From Erythrobasidium yunnanense (taxonomy: Eukaryota > Basidiomycota > Cystobasidiomycetes > Erythrobasidiales > Erythrobasidiaceae), in NCBI GenBank assembly GCA_001600175.1, contig BCJC01000002.1, positions 936,318 to 1,000,317 of the forward strand: a stretch of 64,000 nt of DNA. The letters are read 5' to 3'. Both the position numbers and the translations under genes were made by a program. Below the pieces are notes generated by a model, which worked only from the letters and a program-made list of their open reading frames with translations, ran no database searches and was not told where the DNA came from. Positions 12,566 to 26,175 of this stretch are shown piece after piece; the first letter of the stretch is position 1, and each line of letters opens with the position of its first letter.

Positions 12566-15500
12566 TTACGCCTTTGTCTTCGGACTGCGGATGTTCTCTC
12601 CTTTCTCCAACCTGTCCAGCAGGCCTTGCACCTCCGCTACTTCCTTCTCAAACTGGCTTTGGCTGGATCCTGCAGCAGAAGCAGCTACAGGCGCAGCATG
12701 TGATCTATACCCGTGGATGGAGTTCATCGAATCTCCCGCTAAGAGGTTCTTATCGTCTTCCGAAACCCATTTGTCGAGCTGAGCTTTGATGGATCGGGCT
12801 TTTAGTCTGAAATGTGTGTCGACAATTCCTTGGAAGCCTTCGGGAGCTTCGTTCTTCAGGTAGTCAAGCATCGAGATGTGGACTACCATTCTTCGCACAT
12901 TGGCATTATAGGCTGTGGAGCGGGGTGAGCCGACATCTTTCTCGAAGCCTGTCGATGCAAAAAGCGTTAGGAACCATTATTTTGTAGTGTAAGCTTGTAA
13001 CTCACTCGGCTCATTTGCAATGGGCTCGGAGCAGAGAATCATGGCTTGAATGGAGATCAGAACCTGGAGTAGGGTACTCTTGCCAGCTTGCCAACCTGGT
13101 CCAGACCAGGTACCAAGTAGTGATAGGCACACCTTGCCTTCAGCGTACCTATTCGTAGCATATCGCAATCAGTTGAAGCCAATTTGCTAGCAAAACTAGA
13201 AATGCATGAAAGGCCCACAAGTTTGGGTTGAGTCTATATTTCCCGCCCTTCGTTGTCATCGACTTGACAGACGGAGGACCTTGATTGTAGTTTCCTCCTA
13301 GTAATATGTCGAATAGGAAACAGCCATTCTCGTAAGGTGTATTGTCTGGACCGATAATAAGGGCCTGCATTTTCAGATTGCCTTGTCAGGCAAAATTCAA
13401 GCGCTGGAAAATGTGAGATAATGCACCTTCATGATATCTGGTCGACCCTCGTCGATCTTCAGGAAGACCGATGATCCCCAGCTGGCAGGGAGGGAGGAAG
13501 ACAGCATAGTATGCTGTACATGGACAAATTAGCTAAGGGATCATCTTCAACAATGCTAAGCCTACCTCTTTCATCAGAGCAGTATTTCTTGCGGGATAAG
13601 ACGTGACATTCCTGGCTTCCTTATTGTAGTAGTGCTTGTAGCTAGGTCCCAGCGCATCGTCGCCTTCGGTTCCAGTCGCAGTCGAAGGCATCTCCCAGTC
13701 GTAGTGACCATATCCAATCTCTTTCGCCCAGCTTTCATATCGCTTCTTTAGCTCATCATCGGAGAGATTCGAGATATCTTCTTGTTTCGCGGCATTTTCG
13801 CTCGGTGTAGAAGTTCCTACTCCTCCTTGCCCAGCTGCTGATGAGGAAGGATGCACACCCATAGCCTTCAGGACTGCTTCGCCCTTCTTGCTTTGTCTTA
13901 GTGCTTTGTCGATCTTTCCAACCGCTTTTACGATAGTATCGCAGAACTCCACAAGCCGTTTCGACTCGGCCGACATTTGACCTGCGCTCGAGGGTACGTA
14001 GGGCGAAGGTACAGCAGGAGTGCTACCGTCTGTTGGATTCGACGCAGCGTTTGCAGCTCTTAGAGTAGCCTCTTCTCGTGCTTTTGCTGCATCTGAGACG
14101 CGCTTCGCTACCTTGACTTGCGAGAGAATCTTCTCGAGCAGTTCTCGAGGGCCAGGATTGGCTTCGAATACACTTCCAGATGATCGAGTTATCAGCTTTA
14201 GCAAGCAAGACAAAACGAAGAATCTTCCTTACATCACTTTCTCACGTCTGGATGTCTGCGAGTCAGACGTCGTATACGTTATGGATGCAGGTTTCATGAT
14301 CGGCTGGTACAGCTGATAGTCAGCTCGAGATCTCGGTGAAGCCAATTGATGGGTTCTACCTGTCCCATCAAGCCTGCTAGGTTTTCGTGCGCACTCATTG
14401 TCTCCAGCCAGGCCATGAATTCGGTATCTGCACCTGGTGGTGAGCACGTAAATAAGACTTGGATTTATGTGCTTACATAGCTCTGTACGCTCGCTCATAT
14501 CGCTCAAAGACTCCGCAGACAGGAGATGAGATGCCATCGGGTTGAATCTTCTTCTGAGATGCGCTAGGGTCTGTCCAGCTGGCATACTACATAGAGAGCT
14601 TTAGCGAATTTCAGATTAAAGGGCGGTATCCTGGCACTCACTGATCGGACGCTCTGAAAGGACCATCTCGCTCTCTATTCGGCAGGAACTGGCGGACGAG
14701 GGCGAGGAGACTCGCTAAATCTTGATCTCGCTTTTGCTGTTGCTTCAGTGCATTCACTTGGCCCGAGTACTGTCGCGGCAGTGGCAGGCATCAGCCGGTC
14801 AATAACATGCGCGTTCAGTATGAGATAACATTACATCTTCGCCGCCCCCACCACTTCCTCCATATCCAACACCGGCTTTGTGGTAGTTCTGCCCATATCT
14901 AGAAGCGCTGCTCGCGGCAGCAGCTGTGACTGCTGGACTTGCCGCGGCGTCTTGCTCCGAAGGCGTTCCTTTGCGCTTTTTCGGATTAACTGTCGTTTTC
15001 GAGGTGTTTTCGTCCCCTGTTGTGCATCATCAGCAGACATCCATCACTGAACGAGAGCGACGCACAAAGCTTTTCAGCAGCATAGAGGCCTACTCCTATG
15101 ATGATAGCTTGCATCTCCGGACAGTGGAAGAGCGCATTATCTGTATCTTCTTTAGAACCCTCGACCGCTTTCTGCTTTCCTTTGGCATCCGGTAGGGCAC
15201 AGGTCCCTCCACAAGCTAGGCAAATGCCTTTCTTGCAATTCGAGCATGCAACACGACTGATAGTCGAAACGCGCTTCAGGTAGTCTTCGAACTTCATTCC
15301 TACGCTGAAGAAGTCGGATTCGTAGTGCTTTACGCTGGCTTGGCAGCCGTTCGGCTGCGATGTAATATGTTAGCAAGGGCATCATTGCTAGCTGGCATAC
15401 TGGACGTACACATAACGAAGGAGAGAATGAATCGCCAGCCAAGGTGTTATATAGCGGGAACAGCTGTTGTTGCTCGTTGCCTGGTCATATGGCTTAGCAA

Positions 15501-16375
15501 CAGGAGAAACGCTCAATAGCCTGACAGCTTACCTTCTGGACACCCACTCAGCCCTAATTGCGCAGCAATATAATTAGCTAAATCAGATTACAAGCGAGTA
15601 ACCGGAACTCACATCGCTGCAGGCCGAACAATTGTGCTTCTACGGATGCTCCAGGGGCGGCATCAGCTTTCGCCCATTCTCCTCTTTCATTCAGCGAGAT
15701 CCAGACTGCCTTGACGGGTTCTTCGACTTCTGTGATTGTCTCCTTGCGGTCTCGGTCAATCTCGAGAAACCCATAAGCGTCTCCGTCGCCGTCTATTGAA
15801 GCGTTACGTCAGCGGGGATATGAGTAAACAGGTGGGCGCGTTACATACTGTCTGCGGAAGCTTGTGAAGCGATTTCATCGTCGTGGTCTCCTTCGTCAAA
15901 ATCTTCATGATCATCATAGTCGTCCATAGGCTCATCTTCATCATCGTATGCTTCTGTTTGAGGCTCTTCTTCATCGTCCTCAGGATCAGGCGTCTGTCGC
16001 GTCCGAATGACCATACAAACACAAAGTCAGATCTGAGTTAGCAGTCCAGCGGAGCCGAAGGCCGTACGGGCATCTTAATTATATTGTTTCTTGCTCTTTC
16101 GTTGGTATTTCTCCCGGACGGGCCAGCCTGCTCAATATCTTCGTCTGAATCGACATCCAAAGCTCGCGCATGCTTGTCCTCGAAGACGGCCATGGCGGCC
16201 TTTGTGAGAATAGACAAGTATCAGCAGCATCATTCAAGTGTTTGTAACAGTTCTGGTCGCTGCTGACTTCTTCGACGTCCCCTTTACACGCTGCCAGCGC
16301 GCTCTTTGCTGCCGCCCGACTGGCGCCCATTTCGACGAGCTGAGCAATCTTGCGCTCCATAGCTGCAGGTGCCAT
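12566..16375 (-). CDS. Large E2 ubiquitin-conjugating protein: UBA, cysteine cluster, BIRC6/UBE2O-type UBC
   Basis: Seventeen minus-strand exons: 16268-16375, 16068-16199, 15849-15993, 15613-15792, 15533-15577, 15410-15480, 15066-15354, 14835-15016, 14642-14769, 14477-14586, 14360-14427, 14233-14312, 13566-14172, 13427-13513, 13219-13364, 13006-13148 and 12566-12948; 967 residues. Residues 6-36 are a UBA-like segment (MERKIAQLVEMGASRAAAKS). A cysteine cluster (CPNGC, then ACSNCKKGICLACGGTC) resembles an IBR zinc motif. The C-terminus is a long-form UBC: SSVFLKIDEGRPDIMKALII, NTPYENGCFLFDI, LNPNLYAEGKVCLSLLGTW with active-site Cys800, NEPSFEKDVGSPRSTAYNAN and PEGFQGIVDTHFRLKA. It should pass ubiquitin to substrates, perhaps as an E2/E3 hybrid like BIRC6. 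The start of the 45-nt exon 5 is uncertain: a later acceptor would make the preceding intron 59 nt instead of 35. Confidence 0.88.
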
Positions 16376-17329
16376 GAATGAAGGCGCGACAGCTGAAATG
16401 CAGGCAATTCCTGAGTCTTAAGCAAACGATTTGAGCGAAAGCAAGAAGTCCCGAGCTTTTCTGTTCGATATGGCCTCGTTCGATACTCACAGACAAGATG
16501 GACAGGTTTGGATGCTGACGCTGTGCAGCGAGTCAGCCTGCCTGACACTCTGTCCAACTCCCGAGTAGCGCCTGTTAAGAGAGGTCCGATCTTCCTCAAA
16601 TGGTCTGATAATGCAAAGACAACGTCTACAAGCTCTCCATCATGCACTGGTGAAGCTTCGTTAGCTCCCTACATCCGCTTCACTCCTAGCCATTGAGCCG
16701 TCAACCTCACGACCAATCTGATACCATATCTCCCTTCTCTCAACCAGGCAGGCGCCTACATATTCTGTGCCTACCTCTGACAGTCCACGATTCACTGAAC
16801 AGCTGCGGCTTAGGCCAGTTTCTCACGAAGCTCGGGAGGTGCCAGCTTTGCAGGCACGAATCCGATGCGACCCAGCTTCGATACAGAGCACAGCCGGGCT
16901 TGGTTTGCAATCAAGTCTTCCACTCGCTATATGTTTCTACGGCTTGATCAACTCTCTACAAGCCGGCAGTACGGTACTCAGCTAAGTTCACATACCACAA
17001 CGCCTATATGTTGAGGCTGCGATTCCCCCCTAGAAATGAGCTCGCCAGGTGATGGATTATGCACATTATACTGACCGGAGAATTCCTAGGGGTGCGGTGG
17101 TAAATCAGCTCAACCCAATTAGCGTGTCGGGAAGTCAATCAGCTCTGGCTAGATAACGCCTGTACCAGTCGCGATGATCTGTGTACTTGCATATCTTTGA
17201 GTCTCTTGGACCACTGCATACTTGCCTCATTTGCAAATTAGCAGATTGCTTCTTTGCGACATCTTCACGATGGTCTATCGGGCCGACCAGACGAGATAAG
17301 GATGAACAACCCCCCTCTTGATTCCTAAG
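16376..17329. promoter_or_regulatory. Divergent intergenic region, UBA-UBC gene / F-box gene
   Basis: About 950 bases between divergent genes. Open frames here are short and domain-free; I see no tRNA box pattern. Confidence 0.45.
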
Positions 17330-19146
17330 ATGGTGCGCCAAAGCAACATTGAAGTCGTTATACCCTTCAAGCGCGTAGCGAAAATGCCACGAACACCAGA
17401 AAAGCCCATCGGGAGCGGCAGTCCCAGTCCTAGGCGCAGTGCGAGACTGGCTACAAGCAAGCAAGATGCGCAACCTCATAAGAGACGCGTTGCGCCTGTC
17501 AATCCGCGCCGAGTGGGCGCTGCAGACTTGAGCGATGAGATCATCGAACAGATCTTGCTGGGCTGCGTTGAGACGGTCCCCTTCAACTATGCGACCATAA
17601 ACTGCGTTTCCAACACGCACGATAAAGACAGTCTGCCTTGGGCATACGATGGCGTGGACGAGAAGGACAACTTGGCGCCATGGATGGCCGTCAAGTCGCA
17701 CAAGCTGGTTAGCTGCCTGATACAGCGCCAGAGATTGGTTCTGACTATTGCATTGCTCAGCGCCAACTCTCCCTAGTCAGCAAGCGCTTCAAGCGGATGG
17801 CCGATTACATCTTTTATCGCTACGTGACAATCTATATTCCGGGAGCGTCTTCCTTGCGGAACAATCCTGGCGCCTATGTTCTGTTAAACCTCCTCTCACG
17901 ACCAGACTATGCACGACACGTCGAGAGTCTGCATTTCCTGTATCCGAAGGGAATCGTACCTGGAGGAGCGAGCGAAAACGTCAATCGGACTTTGACAAAG
18001 CTCAACAGTGTCTTTGGAAAAGATACAAAGACGGTTCCTGCTCTAGCAGAAGTCATCGCAGCGTGTCCGAATCTGCGCAACCTTCGGATCGACGTATGTC
18101 ATATGGACTTGGCTGCCGCGAAGGACGTAGGTGCAGCGATCAGCGGCTTACAGCACCTGAACAAGCTACATCTACATATCACTAGTCGAGCGGAGTTCCC
18201 TGCTGGTGCGATCATCGCGCAGCTTGTTCCAAGGCATCGGAAGCTATCGAGCCTCTTCCTCGTGTTCCAGGTCTTAACAGGTCCTCATCCTGTAGTATTA
18301 CCCGGTGGAATTTCAAGAAGGGACATCGAAACAAAGGAGATTCTGTCCGGCGTACAGACAGAGCGACTCGTCCTGGCGCCCTTGGTCAAGCCCCGATTTA
18401 TAGATGACTACGAGCTCATGTTCATGCTTGAGGGAATGGCCTCTGTACCGAAATCGCTTGAGGTGCAGGGGCACTACTTCGCACAAGGTTTGGGGGACTA
18501 CTTGGTGAAGAAGGGCAGCCAGATTTCACGCCTAAGCCTAGACCACTTCGACAGCTCATGGCAACCGGCTATCCCAGTGAACAGTCTGGCTATATGTCAG
18601 AATCTGGTCACGCTGCACCTCGTCTCTTCTCCCTTCATCGCAGCACTGCTAGCCTCTTCCCCGCATGTTCATCTGCAGAAGCTGTCTCTGACTTGGTGGC
18701 ATCGACATATCGATCTCTTTACGCCACTATACAGTTGGCTATCAACCAACAAGCCAGCACAACTGCTTCAGATCAAGATAACGCCCGAACTTACTGGCCT
18801 TCGTCACGGCACTAGCGCCGACAACTTGCGGACGTTACATGAGGCCAAAGAAGCTGCAAGACAGTGCGATGAGTGGTGTATCAAGCGCGGCATACTGCAG
18901 AAACCCGCATCTTTCGAAGAGCTCGTTCAGGCGGAAATCGATTATATGCTGGAACAACCTCTCGCTGGCCAATTGTTAGATAACCTGATGCAGGCGCCTC
19001 TCGGCAATTCGTATCAGATTCATGAGATCCAGGAGGGTGATGTACACGACAGTGAAGAGGATGCGGAAGAGGAGGATCAGGATCTAGGCGATGGGGATAC
19101 GAGCGATACGGCGAGCGAGGACACCCTTCTGCTCGTGGAGGACTAG
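17330..19146 (+). CDS. F-box protein of unknown substrate
   Basis: Exons 17330-17707 and 17761-19146 encode 587 residues. The intron uses a GTTAGC donor and restores an F-box: LSDEIIEQILLGCVE in exon 1 joined, after KSHKLRQ, to LSLVSKRFKRMADYIFY in exon 2. F-box proteins link substrates to Skp1-cullin ubiquitin ligases. Downstream are leucine-rich stretches (ACPNLRNLRIDVCHM, SRLSLDHFDSSW, ALLASSPHVHLQKLSL) that look like degenerate LRRs, and the protein ends in an acidic tail (EEDAEEEDQDLGDGDTSDTA). The basic N-terminus (SPSPRRSARLATSKQDA) may be a nuclear signal. The first in-frame ATG is 17330; 17384 is an alternative. Confidence 0.82.
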
Positions 19147-19297
19147 ATATTTACATAGGGATTGTAGCATAAGTGTGTATATCATGGGAATAAGCTCTTC
19201 TTCTGTCGACTTGCGCATACCTTGCTCTCGCCACTGCCTTCGAGTCGACCTCCTCAGCAGCAAAGCCAGAGGAAACAGCAGAAGGGCAGCGCAAAGA

Positions 19298-21301
<2,004 letters not shown>

Positions 21302-21393
21302 GCAACTTTATTAGCATGCAAAACCGTATGTAGCAAGTCCTCTTGGGTCTCCTGTGTGTGAAGTGTGTTGTTGTTATAACTATGAGATATATG

Positions 21394-22697
21394 CTACAGC
21401 TTTTGATTCTTATGCTTCTTATGCTCCATATTGACGTATTTCGCAACGTTCACTTGCTGTCCATCCTTTTCGAAACAGGGATCACCTTGGCTGTCGTAGA
21501 CGATCTGTGGTGGTCCATCGTCTTCCGAATTGTCTATCAACCGGACACGGTGGACGTGCTCAGCTGCAGCTAGCGCGCGAACACTTTCTGGCGCTGCTTT
21601 AGCAGACCGCTTGATCTATACAGACAGATCAGCGATAGGCGCGGTGCGCGCAAAGTGGCACATACATGTTCTACGTCTGTCTGACGCCCTGTCTCCTTCT
21701 CGCGCTGTTTCGCTCGCCGTGTCATCACGTCGATCTCGGCGAACACGAAGAATATCTCTATCGAGTAGTTCTCGTCACGATACCGCTGCATGATCTTTTT
21801 GAACCATCTATAATGAGCTATCAGCATATATATGAATGCGTGTACGAATTGTACTCACGCTCCGTCGCTGAGACTACCATCAACCACCAAGCTCTGTCTT
21901 CTTTCCCGAGCTATCAAAGAAAGTATCTCCTGGAGCATACAAGCCTCCGGATGCAGCTTTTCAGGTGTACTAGTAGCATCGAAGTCCATATATTGCTGTC
22001 TTTCCGGGAAATGCCTTGCTATAGAGTCTGGATCGACCCTGCCAAGAAGCGTTTGCAAAGGGTCGACGAGTGAAGGGGATGAAGCCTACCATATGAAGTC
22101 TTTCGGTAAAGATACTTGACCGTTCTTCAAAAAGTGACGGAGAGTATGTCCTTTCCCGCTAGCCATAGCTCCGGCAGTGAAAAGTACCTGAGGATGTGAG
22201 TGATCCTCGACGCAAGACTTGCATTCTTCGAACCTCTGCTGTAGCACATCTTGTACAATGGAGTCTTGTAAGATCTGGCGAGACTTGCTGGGGACTTTGT
22301 GATATTGATAGTCTAGCCTCGCGCGTCTTGGGTCAGTCATCCCATTTCAGCTTTACGTTCGCAATGGCAGTAATTTCAGCACACACAGATGCGCATATTC
22401 GCCAGTAAAATGCTGAATATCATTTGGATTGGCATCTTCCGGCAGTTTGGCAGCGTAGAGCTTTGATGTAGGGAGTTTGAGCTGTTCAGGCGTCAGTTTC
22501 GGCGCAGGATCCCGGTAGTCCTTCGGTGATTGTAGTTCTTCTGCATTATGCGACATAAGACTGTGTTGTATACGGCTAGAGGTTGAGAAGAAACCGGTAA
22601 AGAGCAAGCGGCTTTGGGTCAGTTTCATGACAACCCATGAATCTACAAAGGAAGGGCAAGATTGCAGTCTCATAGACAAGGTATAACGTCTGGTCAT
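21394..22697 (-). CDS. Zeta-toxin-type P-loop kinase, intact eukaryotic gene
   Basis: Minus-strand exons 22387-22697 (or from the ATG at 22628), 22090-22326, 21859-22038, 21666-21807 and 21394-21609 encode 361 (or 338) residues, all joined by GT-AG introns of 51-60 bp. The Walker A loop is LFTAGAMASGKGHTLRHFL, in the context seen in fungal zeta-toxin-domain proteins, followed by VDPDSIARHFPE and ERRQSLVVDGSLSDG. The downstream inner ATG starts a peptide (MKLTQSRLLFTGFFSTSSR) that looks like a mitochondrial presequence, so the shorter form is quite possible. The C-terminus is charged and ends in Lys/His-rich sequence. In bacteria the fold phosphorylates UDP-sugars; the role of the many fungal relatives is not established, and I infer only an ATP-dependent phosphotransferase. 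Confidence 0.82.
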
Positions 22698-23022
22698 CTT
22701 GCAAAGCTTCTCTGATCAGAAAATGTGAACTGACTGTCATTATAGAGGACTTACTGGCCCAAATCCCTGTGGCCATCGCAAGCAGTCTGGCATCTTCGAG
22801 CTGATGTTACATACCTACAAGGTTACCGCTGCATGAACATCCCCTAGCTGAGGAGCCTGGCTTTTCTACATCGTCCGGAGCCCGGCCCCCTCTCCATTCC
22901 GAATACTCCGTATACAAAATCGCCTTCCTACCATTCATCATTCTGTGATCGTCCTTTCCTTCCTGCCTGTCAGGGTTTGACGCCTCCACGACAAGTCAGC
23001 CAGGCTACCCAACTCTATTGCG
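22698..23022. promoter_or_regulatory. Divergent promoter region, P-loop kinase / homeodomain-SCA7 gene
   Basis: 325 bases between divergent start codons with nothing coding recognised. Confidence 0.45.
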
Positions 23023-24726
23023 ATGGCGAGTACGAGCGCAATACCAGTGAAGTCAAATGCAAGCTCTCCCTCCACATCTACTTCATCTTCTCAAGCTGCT
23101 CAAGACCGATTGTTGGCAGAATTTGAGCTCAATCCCATTCCCGATTTGGATCATCTGGCAGCAAAGCTCGGACTGCCCCGCAAGACCATTCGAGACTTCT
23201 TCTCAAAGCGCAGAAGAGCACTTGGCATCGAAGGTCGGTTACCTCACCATCCACCTCCTGGAGTAGCAGCCAGGAACAAGCGGTCCATGACTGCTGATTC
23301 TGCCAATAGCGACTATCAGGTGAAGCGTCAAGCGACTTCGCCTCCACCACAATCGACGCAGTATACATACAATACGTCTTTTCAGGGAGAGAACATGAAG
23401 GAAAGCGGCCTCGTTCGGCAAAGCCCCGAGAACAAGCAAAGTCAAACACCGGAGCAATCCTTCAATTCTGTCGACAGCACTCTATCGTCAGTGGAAGCAA
23501 ATGATCTCAGTGTCGACTCGTTCGGTCGTATCAGAGGTTACGCAGTAAAATGCGGAGTCATAACAAAGGAGGGAAAGCCGTGCACGCGTTCTCTCGGTTG
23601 TAGGCTGCACAACATGGCTCTCAGGCGTGCAGTTCCTGGTCGATCAAAACCGTTCGATACTCTTTTGGCGGAATACTTACAGGTAAAGAAAGACCTGCTA
23701 AGCGCGAGAGAGCGTGATATCGCTTCAGGGTCTAAGGTATCTCGTCGAAGAGGATCTAAAGGAGCATCAGGCGCCGCTAGCACGTCCGTCGCTTTCTCCA
23801 CCTCGGCACCCTATCCATCTGCCATTCCCGACGATCTTCGTATCAACGTACCAGCACGAACAGCGCACATACCTCGCTTCGCTCCGGCTTCCTCTTCTCT
23901 TTCAGAGGTGGAGACTCAGAGCGAGTTTAGCAGTGCTGCGCCAAGTCCACACCTTCGTGCTATCCTGCCAGCCAGCTTCAAAGCACAGCTCGGCAAGCAA
24001 GACGGCGGTGCAGGAGGAAGTGCATCCTCCGCTCTCACTCCACTCACTGGGTCCACCTCTGGCTCGGCAAGTACTCATGCTGATTCGTCTCTACTGACCG
24101 CTGGAGGCATTAAACGTGGGAGAGGTAGACCTAGAGGAACTTTCGGATCAAAGAGGAGAGCGCGAGAAGCAGCTGTACGCCGAGCGGATTACTCATCGAG
24201 TGAAGAAGCAAGCGATGAAGAAGAAGGATACATTACAGGAGACGAAGACTACAGAGCTAGTCCATCTGCAGAGGCGCTGGGCCAGGCTCACCTTCCAGTG
24301 CGAGCCTCACATCGAGCTGCGGGAAACATGACATACTGCGAAGACAGTGATGAGTCAGAGACGAGCTCTTCAGACGAAGAGAATGACAGGAAGGATACTG
24401 CACCTTCGGTTGATCCTCCCGCTATCGGCATTGCAGCGCCAGTACCTTCGAGAGAACAACCAACATCAATCATACCTTCAGAGCCTTCACCTCGACCTAC
24501 TCTGTATCCTCCGACATCCGCCTCGATCTCCAAGCCTGTCGAACGGGCTCGAAGCGAAATACAGCCAGTGAAGATTATCAAACCTCCTCTTACATATACC
24601 ACGACAACATATCATGAAGGAGGTCATAAGCTTACCCACTTCCATCGAACACCCGTTCAGAACTTTTGGGGAGAAGCGTCTCGTCCGGCCGAGACTTTCC
24701 TGGAGATGCGCTACGGCGCCAAGTAG
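23023..24726 (+). CDS. Homeodomain-like plus SCA7 zinc-finger protein
   Basis: Single exon, 567 residues. Residues about 28-68 are homeodomain-like: DRLLAEFELNPIPDLDHLAA, then LGLPRKTIRDFFSKRRRALG as a helix-turn-helix. Helix 3 has Phe where Trp48 and Lys where the invariant Asn51 would be. Residues 177-216 are a SCA7 domain with ligands C-x9-C-x5-C-x2-H (CGVITKEGKPCTRSLGCRLH) and the signature AVPGRSKPFDTLLAEYL. SCA7 domains are found in Sgf73/ataxin-7, where they bind the nucleosome or the SAGA deubiquitinase module. A basic AT-hook-like stretch (KRGRGRPRGTFGSKRRAR) follows, then acidic and Ser/Pro-rich sequence and a conserved-looking end (FWGEASRPAETFLEMRYGAK). A nuclear chromatin protein is a safe inference; the combination of domains is unusual. 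Confidence 0.85.
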   Translation: MASTSAIPVKSNASSPSTSTSSSQAAQDRLLAEFELNPIPDLDHLAAKLGLPRKTIRDFFSKRRRALGIEGRLPHHPPPGVAARNKRSMTADSANSDYQVKRQATSPPPQSTQYTYNTSFQGENMKESGLVRQSPENKQSQTPEQSFNSVDSTLSSVEANDLSVDSFGRIRGYAVKCGVITKEGKPCTRSLGCRLHNMALRRAVPGRSKPFDTLLAEYLQVKKDLLSARERDIASGSKVSRRRGSKGASGAASTSVAFSTSAPYPSAIPDDLRINVPARTAHIPRFAPASSSLSEVETQSEFSSAAPSPHLRAILPASFKAQLGKQDGGAGGSASSALTPLTGSTSGSASTHADSSLLTAGGIKRGRGRPRGTFGSKRRAREAAVRRADYSSSEEASDEEEGYITGDEDYRASPSAEALGQAHLPVRASHRAAGNMTYCEDSDESETSSSDEENDRKDTAPSVDPPAIGIAAPVPSREQPTSIIPSEPSPRPTLYPPTSASISKPVERARSEIQPVKIIKPPLTYTTTTYHEGGHKLTHFHRTPVQNFWGEASRPAETFLEMRYGAK

Positions 24727-25222
24727 CGTCTTCCTTTTGCGTTATAGTCTGCTATTTTGATTGTTGCTCGTTGTGCTATCCTGCTACTTCCCCTACGGCC
24801 TGGTGGCGACCGCACCTGGTATTCTGGCTATGACAGCTGTCTTCCCACTCGACTTCCACACAGCCTTCCCGTTCCGTATTCTAGTTTGCGCAAGATCGCT
24901 CAGATACAAACGTCCGAGCGGAGCATTCCTCCATATCGCTCAACGGTATCCTCTTCCCGCTTCTTCTTCCTCCTTCCCTCACTAGCTTACCGCTCTCTCT
25001 GAACGAGTAGCCCGTGGCCGTTAGCGACATCCGGAGGCTGACGTCTGCAGTCCGTGGGGTGCCAAAGCCATCTGGCCCTCAATGCAGCACTTTCATCTTT
25101 CTTTCTTTCTCCTCTTTCCTTTCTTTCAATTCATCACTTTCCTTACTGAGTCGCTGGGAGATCATTTACCAAGCTCCTTCGGGAGGCGGTCCCTTACTCT
25201 TCGACATTGATCTTCTGCCAGC
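24727..25222. promoter_or_regulatory. Pyrimidine-rich intergenic region before the BTB array
   Basis: About 500 bases, with a run of TTTC/TTCC words near 25090-25140 shortly upstream of the first BTB gene, like the CT-rich leaders common in fungi. No gene seen. Confidence 0.4.
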
Positions 25223-26175
25223 ATGCTATTCACAGCTACAGACGGCAAAGGGGCAGACATCATCCTTACATCTACCGACAAGAAGGACTTCTACGTCCAC
25301 AAATGTAACCTTATCTTCGGCTCAAAGACATTCTCGGATATGCTCAGTTTACCACGCGAGGTGGATTTGGCATCGTCTAGCCTTGGGACGAACGGACTTC
25401 CCACTGTCCCGTTGGTCGAGGCTTCGGAGGTCATTGAAGATATGCTGCCTTATTTTTATCCCTACCTGGACTCCCCCCGATTCCTGCACAACCGTGAATC
25501 CCTGACAGTGGAGAGAGTCTTCAAGGCTATACGCTTCGCGGATAAGTATGATATGAATCAGCTAGTGAAGGACTGGCTGTTACATTCAATGAGGTGAGCC
25601 ACCCCCTGTATCTTCTCTAGGATCTCCTAATGCATGTTCTAGCCAATTGAGCGGACCTTTCCTCAAAGACACGTCAACACTCAGCACCAAGTCATTCTAC
25701 TGTTTCTTCGAACCCGGATGCCCCTCTTTCCTAGACGACACCAAGCAGCAACTGTTCGGGAAGATAGCTTCCAGCATGTCACTAAACGAAGTTGAAGCAA
25801 GCACCGTAACTTTCGCTCTTCATGACCGAACGAAGTTTGTGAGTAGCAAGGAATAGTCCTCTTCGTGATGCACGCATTGAATATGGCTTTCCCTCTTGGG
25901 CGGCGATTCAGCTGGCCTTTCACCGTCAGCGAATGGCTCTGCAGATGATCAAGAAACAGCCAAGCTATATCAAGATACAGTCCTGCACCCTAATGAGCTG
26001 TAGCCGCAAACGATACGGCCCTTTCCTTGACAATCTAGCGCTCAAACAAACCATTCTCCGATCAGAGGACCTAAATCTTCAACGCATGCCCGGCCCACAT
26101 ATTTACTGTAACAAATGCAAGCCCCAGGTAGAAGAGTCCCTGAGGGAACTGAGAGTGCTGATATGGCTGCCCTAA
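25223..26175 (+). CDS. BTB/POZ protein, tandem copy 1
   Basis: Exons 25223-25593, 25643-25838 and 25912-26175 encode 276 residues. The first exon is a BTB/POZ domain: GADIILTSTDKKDFYVHKCN, LIFGSKTFSDMLSLP, MLPYFYPYLDSPRFLH and FADKYDMNQLVKDW. BTB domains dimerise or bind Cul3. The second exon has the CFFEPGCPSFLDDTKQQ block and the third ends with a C-x2-C pair (YCNKCKPQVEESL) close to the C-terminus, both shared by the next three genes. This is the most diverged copy. The two introns fall at the same place and phase as in copies 2-4. The function is not known; the role as a substrate adaptor is only suggested by the domain. Confidence 0.82.
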
